Shown here piece by piece: positions 9,456-18,974 of a DNA stretch of 64,000 nt. The DNA lies in assembly GCA_963823675.1 (NCBI GenBank), contig CAWGMT010000006.1, positions 1 through 64,000 on the forward strand. Direction: 5' to 3'. The notes under the pieces were generated by a model. That model did not search any database and had not been told where the DNA came from. It saw only the letters and a list, made by a program, of their open reading frames with translations. This DNA is from CAWGMT01 sp963823675 (GTDB lineage Bacteria; Planctomycetota; Planctomycetia; Isosphaerales; Isosphaeraceae). Position 1 is the first letter of the stretch, and the number at the start of each line of letters is the position of its first letter. Both the position numbers and the translations under genes were made by a program.

Positions 9456-11098
9456 TCAGTGGTTGAATCGGAATTCCGACCCGGCGAAGAGCGCCCAGAC
9501 GAGCTGTCGGTAGGCATCCTCGGGGCGGTCTGTCCGCTCGGCGAGAAAGGCACTCAGCACTTCCTTTTCTTCGGCGTCGGGAAAGCGCGAGAGGGTAGTG
9601 AACACCGCCATTCTCACGGCTTGGGCCGGCCCGGACGATCGCTCGAGGAGGCCGAGCAAGGTGTCTGGCCCGTTCCGGAGCAGCTTCTGCGCGACCTGCT
9701 TGCCATTGCTGAAAAGCAGTGCTTCTGACGCGCCGATTTGCGGGTCGCCGCCGGAAGTTGGGAATAAACGTGCAAGCGCACGGGCCGATTCCTCCCACGC
9801 TTCGATCCGCCGGGCGAATTGAGCAGACTGGAAGTCAGGCGGCACGCTCACGGGGTCGGCCGTGGCGATCACGAGGGAAGTCGCCAGTTGCATCTGCGTC
9901 AAGGGCCGCACGAGTGCCGTGGCAAAGAGCGACGGCCGGGCGCAGGGCCGCCGCCGTCCCAGCGGCTGGCGCGGGCGTACGTATCGGAAAGAACCAGGCC
10001 GCGGATCAACCGCCGCAGGTCGTAGCCGTGCGTGGCCAGGTCGCGGGCGAGCCAGGCCAAGAGCTCGGGATGGCTGGGCGGGTTGGCCGAATGCATCTGG
10101 TCGAGCGGCATGACCAGGCCATGGCCGAAGAAGCGATGCCAGAGACGATTCACGATCGCTCGGGAGAAGAACTCGCGCTCGGTCGGCGCCAGTGCCAGCT
10201 CGACCAGTTTGGCCCGCGCACTGAAGCTTGGGGGCGGCGGAGGCATCTTGGCTTTTTTCGCCCGGTCGATGGCGTCGCGCTCTTTTTTCTTCTCCTCGCT
10301 CGAGGGCTCCTGCGCATCCGGCTCATCAGCGCGGCGCCCGGTGAGGAAAATCAAGCGCGCCTTGCGTTCGATGTCGTCAGTTGTCTTGAAGCGGAGGTCG
10401 CCGTAAGCGTGCTCCCCGAGGAAACTGCTGTTGCCATTGGCGGTGGCGAACGTGCGGCTGAAGAAGGCCTTCATTCCGTAGAAATTGTCCTGCTTCCAGT
10501 CCGGGACCAGAGGGTGATCGTGGCACTGAGCGCAACTGACGTTGACGCCGAAGAAGGTCGAGCTGACGTCGGCCGTAAGCCGGTCCAGGTCCTTGAGCCC
10601 TCTCAGAAGGTAAGCCGAGGCCGCTCTCTGCGCCTTGTCGGTCTGGTCGGGAAGCATGAGCTCGCGAAAGATCCGGTCCCAGGGGCGGTTTTCTCCGACG
10701 GCGACGACGAGGTATTCGCGCAGGCTGCCCTTGCCATCCGCCATCAGCATGGTGTCGAGCTCATTGACCTGGTGCCGGACGAAGCTCTGAGACGCCATCA
10801 AGCGCTCGACCAGACGGCCGCGCTTGCCGCGATCGCTGGAATCGATGTAGGCACGCGCCTCGGCGGCGGTCGGAATGCGTCCCGCCAGTTCGAGCGTGAG
10901 CCGGCGCACCAGCGTGGCGTCGTCGGCTACCGGCACCGGCCTGACGTCGGCCGTCTTGAGAGCCTGATCGATGTAGTGATCGACGACCTCTTCAACGCGG
11001 CGATCGGAAGGAAGCAGCTCGGCTCCTGTTCCCGCGCCAGCGGCCCGGATCATCGCTAGCGCGGCCGCGACCGCCAAGACCCGCCGAAACGTGAACAT
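9456..11098 (-). CDS. DUF1549/DUF1553 cytochrome-like secreted protein, frameshifted
   Basis: About 545 residues in two frames. It starts with a hydrophobic signal peptide (MFTFRRVLAVAAALAMI). The DUF1549 part has RRLTLELAGRIPTAAEA and a c-type haem-like CAQCHDHP motif; the DUF1553 part has REFFSRAIVNRLWHRFFGHGLV, NPPSHPELLAWLARD and the C-terminal EDAYRQLVWALFAGSEFRFNH. The frame changes near 9935-9950; a one-base correction gives PSLFATALVRPLTQMQLATSL. The ATG at 11098 has AGAGGA 7 nt upstream and is preferred to TTG at 11122. It is the first gene of the operon with DUF1501 and WD40. The family is nearly diagnostic of Planctomycetota/Verrucomicrobiota, and a periplasmic redox or binding role is inferred. 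Confidence 0.85.
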
Positions 11099-11221
11099 GG
11101 TGCGTCCTCTAGCTGGTTGCAATCCAGATCATCGAGATTCTTTCTGGCGAGCGCGCGAGCGGCAGGAGAAGCCGACGCCTCGTTCGTTTTTCAACGGGCG
11201 GACGGCTAACAATTGTTTAAT

Positions 11222-11371
11222 TTACTGGCTGCGCGCGGGGAATGCCAGTGCTTTCTGGCGGCGCTCTGTCGATCGTTGCGGCGAGACGTCGCGGCTGTCG
11301 TCCTTGCCCGCGGGCCCCAAAACGAATGGGAGTGGCATCGCCACCAGCACACACAAGACGCGAAACAACAT
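11222..11371 (-). CDS. possible small secreted or membrane peptide, 49 aa
   Basis: Starts MLFRVLCVLVAMPLPFVLG, a plausible signal peptide or single membrane segment, followed by a charged tail. An AGGAG ribosome-binding site lies about 9 nt upstream of the ATG. Family not recognised. It lies alone in the gap between the DUF1549 operon start and the lipase-like gene. Confidence 0.35.
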   Translation of the reverse strand: MLFRVLCVLVAMPLPFVLGPAGKDDSRDVSPQRSTERRQKALAFPARSQ

Positions 11372-11504
11372 GCTCAGCAGCTCCTGGTGTGGAATTGAAC
11401 TTCGGAACCCCAAGGTAGTTCCCAATTGGGCCGACGTCGTAGCCGTATACCGATGACTGAAAGCTTAGCCTTCCCGGCGTTGGTGGATCGCATCTTTCCA
11501 GACC

Positions 11505-13460
11505 TCAGCGCGCCGCACTGCCCGCTTCGCCCCGGCTATTTGCGGTGTTCTCCTGCCGGTTCCTGGGATCTTGCGCCGGCGGCGCAGGCTTGTCGGCGCC
11601 GATGTGCTGGCGCAGGATCCGACGCACTTCCAGGATGGCCTCGGGGTCCTTCTGCACGCCGTGGTCGGAGCGCACGACCTTCTCCGTTTCGACGCCGTCG
11701 AGATGTGCGCTGCGATAGGGAACCACGCCGTCGGTCGTCCGGTCGATGCCGGTGGGCCGCAGCGATCCGATGATCGAGTTGAGCGCCGCCGGCCCCGGCT
11801 TCATGCTCAGGAAGGCATTCAGGATCGGCGAGTCGGTCTCCAGGGTCTCGATGCTGGTCGGCAGCCGGCGAAACCGCCTCGAGTCGAACGCGTCGGGGTT
11901 GTCCTTGATCAGGCGATAGAGCAGCTTGTGGATGTGGTCGGGGTCGCTGATCAGATTCGAGCCGACCCGGCCCACCACGCCGCGCGAGAGGTCCGAGCCC
12001 CGGTGCGGCGTCGCCAGGAAAACCACGCGGCTGACAAACGGCACCGGCTCGAAGAAGAAATAGCGGCGCAGCTCGTCGAGCACCTCGCGCGGGCCAATCA
12101 CTTCGTCGAAGAACGAGCGGTCGGAGTAGATCCGCCAGAGCTTGTCGTCGCTCTTGACCGCCATGGCATGGCTCAAGAGCCCGCCCATGCTGTGACCCAA
12201 GAGGACCATCCGCTCGAAGGCCGGGTCGCGGCCGTCGGGGTCATACATCTGCTTGGCCTGAAAGAGCGACTCGCGCAAGCCGGCCGCGGCGATCGGAATG
12301 GTCACGCCGGTCGGGTACATGTAGAGCATGAACTGATAGTTGCTCTGAATGACCGGGTCGCGCAACAGCTCGTTGAGCATGGGGATCCAGGCCAGCGGCG
12401 TCGAGATCAGGCCATGTACCATGACCACCGGAATCTTGCCCGGCTCGTAGGGACGAATCAACAGCAGGTTGGCCCGTTCAAACGCGTGTTCGGGACGGAG
12501 CAATCCGCTCCAGCGGTAGCGGTCCAGGTCGGAGCGGGACCACATGTAGGCCAGGGGGGTCGTCAGGTCGGTCTCGAGCGCCAGCACATTGGGCGGGGCC
12601 CCGACCCTGCGCGTCTGCACGGGGTCGTACAAGATGAGCGTGCATTCGCGGGCGTCGCGCACATCGGCGACCGCGTCGCGCAGTCGTGAGTTCGGCGTGA
12701 GGAACGCCGTTAGCGGAAACGCCATTTCGGGTGGATAGAACCGTTCCGCCGGCGGGCGCTCGCCTTTTTGGTCGTCCGTCTCGCGGATGCCGATCAAGGG
12801 CACGCCCAGGCCGTACTCGTAGTTGCGCGAGCCCAGTCCGCTGACCTCGAAATCCGAGACGAGCTTGATCTTGTGGATGTCGGCCTTCTTCCAGGGCGAG
12901 CGCTCGTCGATCACGATCCGCAGCACTTGCTCGCGGCCGTGAACCTTGAACGGGATCGCCTCGCCATTCTGGAGCGGGATCTCGCCTTTGAGCTGGGCGG
13001 CGCGGATCAGCCGATCGACTCCGGCGTTGTAGATGTCGCACGCCAGCCGGAACCTGGGGTCCCCCGGCCCGCGGCCCTTGGCCACCTCGGCGTCGAAGAG
13101 GTAATCGTGAGCATAGGCGGCGGCGTCGAGAAAGCGGTCGATGGCCTGGGGCTTGCGCCAGCGGTCGAGCCGCTTGGCATCAATCCACGAAAGCTCCGCC
13201 AGCGCATACACCAGCTCGGCCTCGGGCTGCTTGCGCGCGAATTTCTCGAGCCGGAGCAGGGCACCGTTCACATCGCGGCGGTATTCGCGCTCGAGATCAT
13301 ACCGCTTGAGCGTTTCGAGCGTGCGCTCGCTGGGTCGGTCGATCCCCGCGAGGCTGCGCTGAAACGAGGATGAAGAATGCTCCTTCTGGCTGGCCTGGAT
13401 CGTGATGTCCGACCAACCAACCAGAGCCGACGCGAGAACAATCGTTTGTACCAGCGGCAT
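11505..13460 (-). CDS. large alpha/beta hydrolase (lipase/esterase-like), exported
   Basis: 651-residue protein. The N-terminal half is a planctomycete-specific region with tetratricopeptide-like helices (RLEKFARKQPEAELVYALAELSW). The second half is an alpha/beta hydrolase: oxyanion-region VVMVHGLISTPLAW, nucleophile elbow LLGHSMGGLLSH, and ATPHRGSDLS; a late DGVVPYRSAHLDG and SDHGV supply the probable Asp and His. A hydrophobic start MPLVQTIVLASALVGWS suggests export. The ATG at 13460 has AAGGAG about 10 nt upstream, so the longer frame from 13619 is rejected. It may act on lipid or ester substrates; the true substrate is unknown. Monocistronic, with a REP-type hairpin pair upstream. Confidence 0.8.
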   Translation of the reverse strand: MPLVQTIVLASALVGWSDITIQASQKEHSSSSFQRSLAGIDRPSERTLETLKRYDLEREYRRDVNGALLRLEKFARKQPEAELVYALAELSWIDAKRLDRWRKPQAIDRFLDAAAYAHDYLFDAEVAKGRGPGDPRFRLACDIYNAGVDRLIRAAQLKGEIPLQNGEAIPFKVHGREQVLRIVIDERSPWKKADIHKIKLVSDFEVSGLGSRNYEYGLGVPLIGIRETDDQKGERPPAERFYPPEMAFPLTAFLTPNSRLRDAVADVRDARECTLILYDPVQTRRVGAPPNVLALETDLTTPLAYMWSRSDLDRYRWSGLLRPEHAFERANLLLIRPYEPGKIPVVMVHGLISTPLAWIPMLNELLRDPVIQSNYQFMLYMYPTGVTIPIAAAGLRESLFQAKQMYDPDGRDPAFERMVLLGHSMGGLLSHAMAVKSDDKLWRIYSDRSFFDEVIGPREVLDELRRYFFFEPVPFVSRVVFLATPHRGSDLSRGVVGRVGSNLISDPDHIHKLLYRLIKDNPDAFDSRRFRRLPTSIETLETDSPILNAFLSMKPGPAALNSIIGSLRPTGIDRTTDGVVPYRSAHLDGVETEKVVRSDHGVQKDPEAILEVRRILRQHIGADKPAPPAQDPRNRQENTANSRGEAGSAAR

Positions 13461-13715
13461 GGCGGGCCACTCCTTCGACCCTCGACGAGGCGTGCTCCAG
13501 CCGCCCCCGTCCGAATTCGGCCCCCGAATGATGCCCAGGACCCGCTTTCCGGTCAATCCCGGTCGCCCAATGACCATGCAAAGCCATGAATCGATCATGG
13601 GATGCACGCTGTCACACATCTCCTCTTAAGTCGTTGATAGGCTTTGAACTCGGAACGAACCACATCGTGGTCGTACGCGAAGGATATCCCGCACGCGGGC
13701 ACTGGTGCGCCATTT

Positions 13716-13774
13716 GTAGGGTGGGTGAAACCCACCGCAAACGCTGTGAGGCCGGTGGGTTGCACCCACCCTAC
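13716..13774. repeat. GTAG-headed REP hairpin pair, family 3 (BIME-like)
   Basis: Two copies face each other. The forward copy is GTAG followed by GGTGGGTGAAACCCACC (7-bp arms, GAA loop) at 13716-13736. The inverted copy at 13754-13774 has loop GCA. Outer arms match over 22 bp with one mismatch, separated by 15 nt. The GTAG head before a hairpin is the hallmark of REP sequences mobilised by RAYT transposases. Confidence 0.7.
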
Positions 13775-13908
13775 GGTGACGCGGTCGCTGCCGCGCGAGG
13801 TATAGTGCCGCGCCGCCGCTTATCTTGAACCGCCTTGCCGGGGTAAACGCAAGCCGCCACAATGCTGGGTAGATGCATTGCGGTATTCAGAACCGCGGGA
13901 AAGTCGTT

Positions 13909-14571
13909 ATGTCTCAAGCGACAATCGCTGCTCCCGAAATCAAGACCCTGGCCGACCTGATGCGCCGGCTGGGTGGGATCCCGCTGGAGCGGATCTGGTT
14001 CCACCCCGCGCCCGGGCGCGCCACGGAGAAGGACGTCATCGAGGTCGAGGCACGAGAGAACCGTCTCTGCGAGCTGGTTGACGGCACCCTGGTGGAGAAA
14101 GCGATGGGGTTCGACGAGTCGCGACTGGCCGTCAAGCTCTCACATCTGGTCCAGTCTTATCTCGATCAGCACGACCTGGGAATCTGCATTGGCGCCGACG
14201 GCATGATGCGGATTGCTCCGGGCCTGGTGCGGATTCCCGACCTGTCGTTCATCTCCTGGGACAGGCTCCCGGGCCGTGAGAGCCCCCGAGAGCCGATCCC
14301 GGACCTGGCGCCCGACCTGGCCGTCGAAGTGCTGAGCGAGGGGAACACCAGGGCGGAGATGGCTCGCAAGGTGCGCGAATATTTCGAAGCCGGCGTCACG
14401 CTGGTCTGGCTGATCGATCCCCGGAAACGCACGGCCCGCGTAATTTCGACTGTCGAGAAATCGGTTCTAATCCGTGCCCACCAGTCGCTCGACGGCGGTG
14501 CGGTCTTGCCGGGCTTCTCCCTTCTGCTTTCGGACTTGCTCGACCGCGGTCGGCGGCCGCGGCAGGGCTGA
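13909..14571 (+). CDS. Uma2 family protein (DUF820, PD-(D/E)XK nuclease fold)
   Basis: About 220 residues with the full set of Uma2 motifs: ENRLCELVDGTLVEKAMG, GLVRIPDLSFISWDRLP, PDLAVEVLSEGNTRAEM, KVREYFEAGVTLVWLIDP. The acidic residues of RIPDLSF and AVEVLS form the predicted PD-(D/E)XK active site. Uma2 proteins are hugely expanded in cyanobacteria and planctomycetes; their biological role is unknown and many are suspected of mobile or selfish behaviour. The ATG at 13909 is taken as the start; an in-frame ATG at 13873 is also possible. It stands alone, close to a GTAG hairpin pair upstream and a GTCGCC-type hairpin fragment downstream. Confidence 0.85.
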   Translation: MSQATIAAPEIKTLADLMRRLGGIPLERIWFHPAPGRATEKDVIEVEARENRLCELVDGTLVEKAMGFDESRLAVKLSHLVQSYLDQHDLGICIGADGMMRIAPGLVRIPDLSFISWDRLPGRESPREPIPDLAPDLAVEVLSEGNTRAEMARKVREYFEAGVTLVWLIDPRKRTARVISTVEKSVLIRAHQSLDGGAVLPGFSLLLSDLLDRGRRPRQG

Positions 14572-14587
14572 GGCGCGGCCCGAAATC

Positions 14588-14622
14588 AGTGTCGCCTTTC
14601 GCCGAGCGAACGGCGACTTTGA
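14588..14622. repeat. degenerate GTCGCCTTTCG hairpin element
   Basis: A diverged copy (AGTGTCGCCTTTCG, then an imperfect return arm) of the hairpin seen intact at 18855-18887 and paired at 24622-24671. It follows the Uma2 stop and could act as a terminator remnant. Confidence 0.35.
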
Positions 14623-14654
14623 CCGGAAGGAGGACGATGCCCAGCCGCTGATGC

Positions 14655-15477
14655 TCAGTTCCCACCGCGGTTAGAGGCAGTCCTTGGTTCCGCTTTATTC
14701 TTCAGCAAATGCCTTGCTGCAAGCCGCTGAGCAGTGGCGGCAAATCCGGGGTAGGACTGCCATTTGTCGATCAGGTACTGCCAGGCCGCTCGGTTCCGCG
14801 CGGAGTCCTGGATCGTTGTCGCGCATATCCCGTCGGCATCTGGCCCATGAACTTGCCGGTATTCGACGAGCACGCGCGGGACCCAGTGCACGCCGTTGGG
14901 ATGGCGAATAATGCTGCGGGCGAAAAAGTCCCAATCCTCCAACCAGCGGCACGCCTCATCCCACCCGCCAACCTCGGCCAGCAAGGACCGTGCGTGCACC
15001 ATGCAACTGGTGTCGGGGCTCTTTAATCGCAGTGTCTCGTCTACGGTGTACTGCGCGGAGATCGTCACGCGTCAACTCCAGAGCCCGCGCGCCGGTCGCC
15101 GCGCGGCGCCACACCGTGGTGTGTTGCCCGCAATACCACAAGACTCCGGCGGGGCGGCGACTGACGGCATCCAGCATGACGGCCAGGAATTCGGGGAGCC
15201 AGGCGTTGTCCGAATCCAGGTAGGCCAGGTAGGGCGCGTGGGTCAGACGCGCCCCTTCATTCCGGGCGGCGGACGGACCCCGGTTCGACGTCGTTGTTGC
15301 CCGGATGCGCGGGTCACGGAACTCTTCGAGGAGACGGTGCGTGTCGTCCGTCGAGCCGTCGTCCACGACGAGCAACTCCCAGCGAGGCTCGGTCTGGGCG
15401 AGCACGCTCTCCAGTGCACGCCAGAGAACGTACGCGCGGTTGTAGGTCGGCAGAACGATGGAGAAGAGCGTCGTCAT
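14655..15477 (-). CDS. GT2 family glycosyltransferase, frameshifted
   Basis: About 270-residue GT-A glycosyltransferase. The N-terminal part has SIVLPTYNRAYVLWRALESVL, LLVVDDGSTDDT and APYLAYLDSDNAWLP (Asp-x-Asp metal site as DSD). The C-terminal part reads LKSPDTSCMVHARSLLAEVGGWDE and LEDWDFFARSI, the acceptor-side ED motif. The frames join near 15050-15065, where a single-base change gives RDDLRAQYTVDETLRL. The gene is monocistronic; donor and acceptor cannot be told. It is probably involved in surface polysaccharide or glycoprotein assembly. It is divergent from the small RHH-like gene. Confidence 0.8.
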
Positions 15478-15620
15478 TCACAAGATCCTGGCCGGCCAGA
15501 GACCGAGGCCGGCTGCCGCGTGGCCCGCAGGGAACGGGCCCCAATTCCACTCTTGCGGGCGACCTGATCCATTGCGGCCAGACTGGTACATTACTACCAT
15601 GGTACGCAGGAGGTGCGGGC

Positions 15621-15965
15621 ATGTCCAATTCCAAGAAGCTCCCGGAATCGCCAGGCTCGGCCGCAGCGCTCGTTGTGGAGCGCGTTCAGACCGGAGTACG
15701 GTTGGAAAAGCGGCTGCTCAAGGTGCTCAAGGCACTCGCTGAGTACCACGACCTCTCCCTGGGCGACCTGCTGGAAGGGATCGTGTTGCACGCCTTCGAC
15801 GGCAAGTGCCCGTTCGAAAAGGAGTCCCTGGCGCTCATTGCGGACTTGAAGCAGATCTATCATCTGGACCTGGACTACTCCTCGAGCCATCGGCTCACCG
15901 AGCACGCCACGGAAGGAAAACCTGGCACACAGCCCAAGCGGAGCAGGCAGAGGAAATCGAAATGA
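15621..15965 (+). CDS. small protein with RHH-like core, hypothetical
   Basis: 114-residue protein. Residues about 20-60 (TGVRLEKRLLKVLKALAEYHDLSLGDLLEGIVLHAF) resemble a ribbon-helix-helix: a short strand followed by two helices separated by a turn. The C-terminus is basic (KPGTQPKRSRQRKSK). AGGAGG lies 7 nt before the ATG. The 10-bp palindrome TACCATGGTA (15595-15604), just upstream, is a candidate autoregulatory operator, though this is inference. I cannot name a family; a DNA-binding regulator is the best guess. Confidence 0.55.
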   Translation: MSNSKKLPESPGSAAALVVERVQTGVRLEKRLLKVLKALAEYHDLSLGDLLEGIVLHAFDGKCPFEKESLALIADLKQIYHLDLDYSSSHRLTEHATEGKPGTQPKRSRQRKSK

Positions 15966-16046
15966 CGCTGATCCACAAGAATCTGACAATTCGCGAGGGG
16001 GGCGAGAACCGGGTTTCCAGTCGCCCGGCCATCGAGAGGAGAAGTC

Positions 16047-16842
16047 ATGACCCCATTTCGAATCGCACTCGCCAACATCCGGTTCCCGGCCACTCCTGCT
16101 GAGTCGATCACGCTCGCCGAGCGGAGCCATCGATCAAGCCGGCAAGAAGGGAGCACGGATCATCGGCTTTCCGGAATGCTTCGTCCCCGGCTACCGAGGA
16201 ATCGGCAAGTCCGTGCCGCCTCCCGATCCCGAGTCTTCCTCGAACGGGCGTGGTCGGCTATCGCCGCTGGCAGCCGCGAAGGCAAATATCACAGTCGTTC
16301 TCGGCACCGAACGCTTGGTTGACGGCGCTCTGGTGGCGACCGCACTGGTGATCGATCAGGACGGATCGATCGCGGGCTTTCAGGACAAGGTCCAGATCGA
16401 CCCCTCGGAAGAGGGCACCTACACGCCAGGCTCCGGCCGCCGCGTCTTTCAAGCCGGCCCCGTGACGTTCGGTGTCGCGATCTGCCACGAAGGCTGGCGG
16501 TATCCCGAGACCGTCCGCTGGGCCGCCCGGCGCGGAGCACACATTGTGTTTCACCCGCACTTCCACGAAGCGGAGCCCGGTTCTTACCGGCCGACGACTT
16601 TCGCCGATCCCGCGAATACCTTCCACGAAAAGGCGGCCCTGTGCCGAGCCGCCGAGAACACCTGCTATTTCGCAACCGTCAATTACGCGAGTCCCGGCTC
16701 TCCGACCACGTCGGCGATCGTCCGCCCGGATGGAACACTCCTCTGCTACCAGCCCTACGGCGAGGAAGGATTGCTGGTCGCAGACATCGACATCAGCCCG
16801 GCGACAGGCCTGCTTGCGGCGCGTTACAGAACGGACTTGTGA
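16047..16842 (+). CDS. carbon-nitrogen hydrolase (nitrilase superfamily), multiply frameshifted
   Basis: Start ATGACCCCATTTCG encodes MTPFRIALANIRFPATPAES. Frame changes are needed near 16126-16131 (to IDQAGKKGARIIGFPECFVPGYRG), about 16236 (to FLERAWSAIAA) and about 16265 (to AAKANITVVLGTE). All three catalytic residues are then present: Glu of GFPE, Lys of FQDKVQI, and Cys of AICHEGWRYPE. The C-terminal half (16270-16842) is a clean frame. The length of about 265 residues is normal for the superfamily, whose members hydrolyse nitriles, amides or carbamoyl groups. Substrate is unknown. Three indels in about 150 nt is the densest damage in the window and could be real decay or a low-quality read region. 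Confidence 0.7.
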
Positions 16843-16973
16843 ATTCCCGAAATCGAGCCAGTCCCGTATTGTGGGTGAGGGCCGGAAGGTGGGCTGACGA
16901 GGGGTGGCCCCCGGCGGACTACTGCATTTCTCTCACGTTCCTTACGCGGCCTCGTGTGCGCCCCGTTTCCTCT

Positions 16974-17118
16974 CTCCCCCCCTTGCTAAGGGGGGGCAGG
17001 GGGGGTGGGCGTGGCGTCAGCAAAGGCTGGGCCGGAGGAGTGCTTCCCTGGAAGGCGCGATCAACGGCGTTGCTAGCGCGCTGTCCAATCCCCCCTGCCC
17101 TTAGCAAGGGGGGGGGAG
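16974..17118. repeat. inverted repeat with CCCTTGCTAAGGGG-type arms (MITE-like)
   Basis: Each arm (16974-17006 and 17088-17118) carries a C-run, TTGCTAAG (or its complement) and a G-run, so each is itself a hairpin and the two face each other across about 80 nt. It fills the gap between the nitrilase-like gene and the ABC permease. The G/C homopolymers make this a likely spot for assembly error. Confidence 0.5.
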
Positions 17119-17193
17119 TTGGTGCGCGTTGAAACTGGAACCTATTGACGAGCTCGAAGAACCACCTTAACTTTGCAATACAGAGGATTCGTC

Positions 17194-18855
17194 ATGGCAA
17201 AGTTAAATGAGCTACCCCCTATCATCTCGATCGAAGTGCGCGCGATTGCGCGACGTTGGCAGGCGTATGCGGTGCGGTCGCTGTTCGTGGCCGGGATGCT
17301 GGTTGCGCTGGCCTTCGGCTTCTGGATCGACCAGCGGCAGCGGTCGTCTCCTCGCGGATCCGCGCGGACCGGGTTCTGGTTTTTCGCGGCGATCTCGATG
17401 ATGCAGCTTGCCGTGGTCTTGCTGATTGCTCCCGCGGCGACGGCCGGCTCGGTTTGCCTCGATCGAGCGCGGGGGGCTTTGTCGCACGCACTGGTCACGG
17501 AACTCACAAGTGCCGAGATCGTGCTCGGCAAGCTGCTCGCGCGGCTGGTACCGGTCCTGGGACTGATGGCTTGCGGGCTGCCGGTCATGGTACTGGCGGC
17601 CTTTCTGGGAGGCGTCGCCCCCGATGCGTTTCTGGCCGGCACGTTTCTGGCCGCCGGAACGGCCGTGCTGGGATGCTCGCTGGGCCTGGCCTTCTCGGTG
17701 TGGGCGAACCGCACCGACGAGGCCCTGCTCGCTACGTACGCCGTTTTGGTCGCATGGATCGCGGCCTGCCCGGGCTGGATGTTCTTCAATCGGATTGGCT
17801 GGATTCTGTACGGTCCGCCGGCCTGGCTTACGCTGTCCAACCCCGTCCTCTTGATCGGAACGCAACTCGGGAAACCAGGCCGCGTCGCGTGGTCCGATGC
17901 CGGTCTGCTTGTGGCCGGCATGCTCGTTGTCTCGGCAGTGGTCACAGGTGTGGCCATTGCGACGCTCCGCGCCGCGGCGGCCGGTTCGCCGGATGAAGCC
18001 GGTGAGCGACAGCGGCCGCGGCGGCGGTCGCGCTGGCTGTTGCCGCTTCTGGATTGCAACCCCGTCATGTGGCGCGAGTGGCAGCGCCGGCGGACGACCG
18101 GTTGGGTTGGCTGGATCTGGGTTCTGTACGATCTGTGTGCGATCGCGGCGACTGCGACGATCGTTACCCTGGTCATCAGCCGTGGGCTTGGCCTGAGCAC
18201 TCAGATCGCGTCGCTGCTCAATGGCCTGCAGGTTGCCGCGGGAATGTTGCTGCTGGCCGTCCGGGCGACGACGACGTTTGCCGAGGAGCGGGCCACGGGC
18301 GGCCTGGACGCCCTGCTCTCGACGCCGCTCGAAAGCCGGTCGATCGTCCTGGCCAAGTGGTGGGGGGCGTTCGCGACCGTGCCGCGGCTCGCTGTCTTGC
18401 CCGTCGTGGCGGCCTTTGCCGTGGCCTGCCGGTCGGGGCGATTCGAGGGAGTCATCGTGATCGCCGGCGTGGTTCTCTGCTACGGCGCCGCCCTGGCGAG
18501 CCTCGGCCTGGCGCTGGCCACATGGCTGCCCCGCGCCGGCTGGGCGGCGACCGCGGGCGTGGCCGCGCACGTCCTGGTCACGGTCGGCGGGTTCTTCGTG
18601 GTCGTCATTGCCACCCAGGGAACACAGAGCATTGCCGGCCCGGGGCTGGCCGCGGGCAGCCCGTTTATCGCCGTCGCCATCGCAACGATCGCCATGCAGG
18701 ACATGCCCCTGACAGACTGGCGGGAATTCATCGCCTGGCTGATCTTGTGGATGGTCATCGAGCTGGCGGCCGCCGTCGTCCTGTTTCTGGCAACGCTTGC
18801 CAGTTTCGATCGGTGTCTGGGTAGGGTGGTGTTGACATCCGCGGGCCAGAGATAA
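17194..18855 (+). CDS. ABC-2 type transporter permease-like membrane protein
   Basis: 553-residue integral membrane protein with at least ten hydrophobic helices, in two halves joined by a basic loop (ERQRPRRRSRW, about residues 270-285). Each half has the ABC-2/NatB-like pattern: first half RGALSHALVTELTSAEIVLGKLLARLVPVLGL, second half ERATGGLDALLSTPLESRSIVLAKWWGAFATVPRL. No ATPase gene is adjacent, so either the partner is elsewhere or the protein works alone. The ATG at 17194 has AGAGGA 7 nt upstream; the in-frame TTG at 17173 is rejected. A strong hairpin begins right at its stop codon (18853-18855). Confidence 0.75.
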   Translation: MAKLNELPPIISIEVRAIARRWQAYAVRSLFVAGMLVALAFGFWIDQRQRSSPRGSARTGFWFFAAISMMQLAVVLLIAPAATAGSVCLDRARGALSHALVTELTSAEIVLGKLLARLVPVLGLMACGLPVMVLAAFLGGVAPDAFLAGTFLAAGTAVLGCSLGLAFSVWANRTDEALLATYAVLVAWIAACPGWMFFNRIGWILYGPPAWLTLSNPVLLIGTQLGKPGRVAWSDAGLLVAGMLVVSAVVTGVAIATLRAAAAGSPDEAGERQRPRRRSRWLLPLLDCNPVMWREWQRRRTTGWVGWIWVLYDLCAIAATATIVTLVISRGLGLSTQIASLLNGLQVAAGMLLLAVRATTTFAEERATGGLDALLSTPLESRSIVLAKWWGAFATVPRLAVLPVVAAFAVACRSGRFEGVIVIAGVVLCYGAALASLGLALATWLPRAGWAATAGVAAHVLVTVGGFFVVVIATQGTQSIAGPGLAAGSPFIAVAIATIAMQDMPLTDWREFIAWLILWMVIELAAAVVLFLATLASFDRCLGRVVLTSAGQR

Positions 18856-18887
18856 GTGTCGCCTTTCGCTCCGCGAAAGGCGACACT
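18855..18887. terminator. perfect 15-bp hairpin, GTCGCCTTTCG family, at the permease stop
   Basis: AGTGTCGCCTTTCGC, loop TCC, then the exact reverse complement. It starts at the last base of the permease TAA and is followed by GATTTTC, so it can serve as an intrinsic-type terminator. The same hairpin occurs, more or less intact, at 14588, 18946 and 24622, so it is also a dispersed repeat. Confidence 0.55.
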
Positions 18888-18974
18888 GATTTTCAATCGG
18901 GAGACCTCCGGTCCGGCAGCGGGCGGGGTCAGCAAACCCTCTCCCCAAAGGCGACACTGATTATCGCCCAGCGC

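Noticed and set aside
17212..18957. 581-codon minus-strand frame
   Set aside because: Antisense to the ABC-2 permease and full of Arg/Gln/Gly with no motif.
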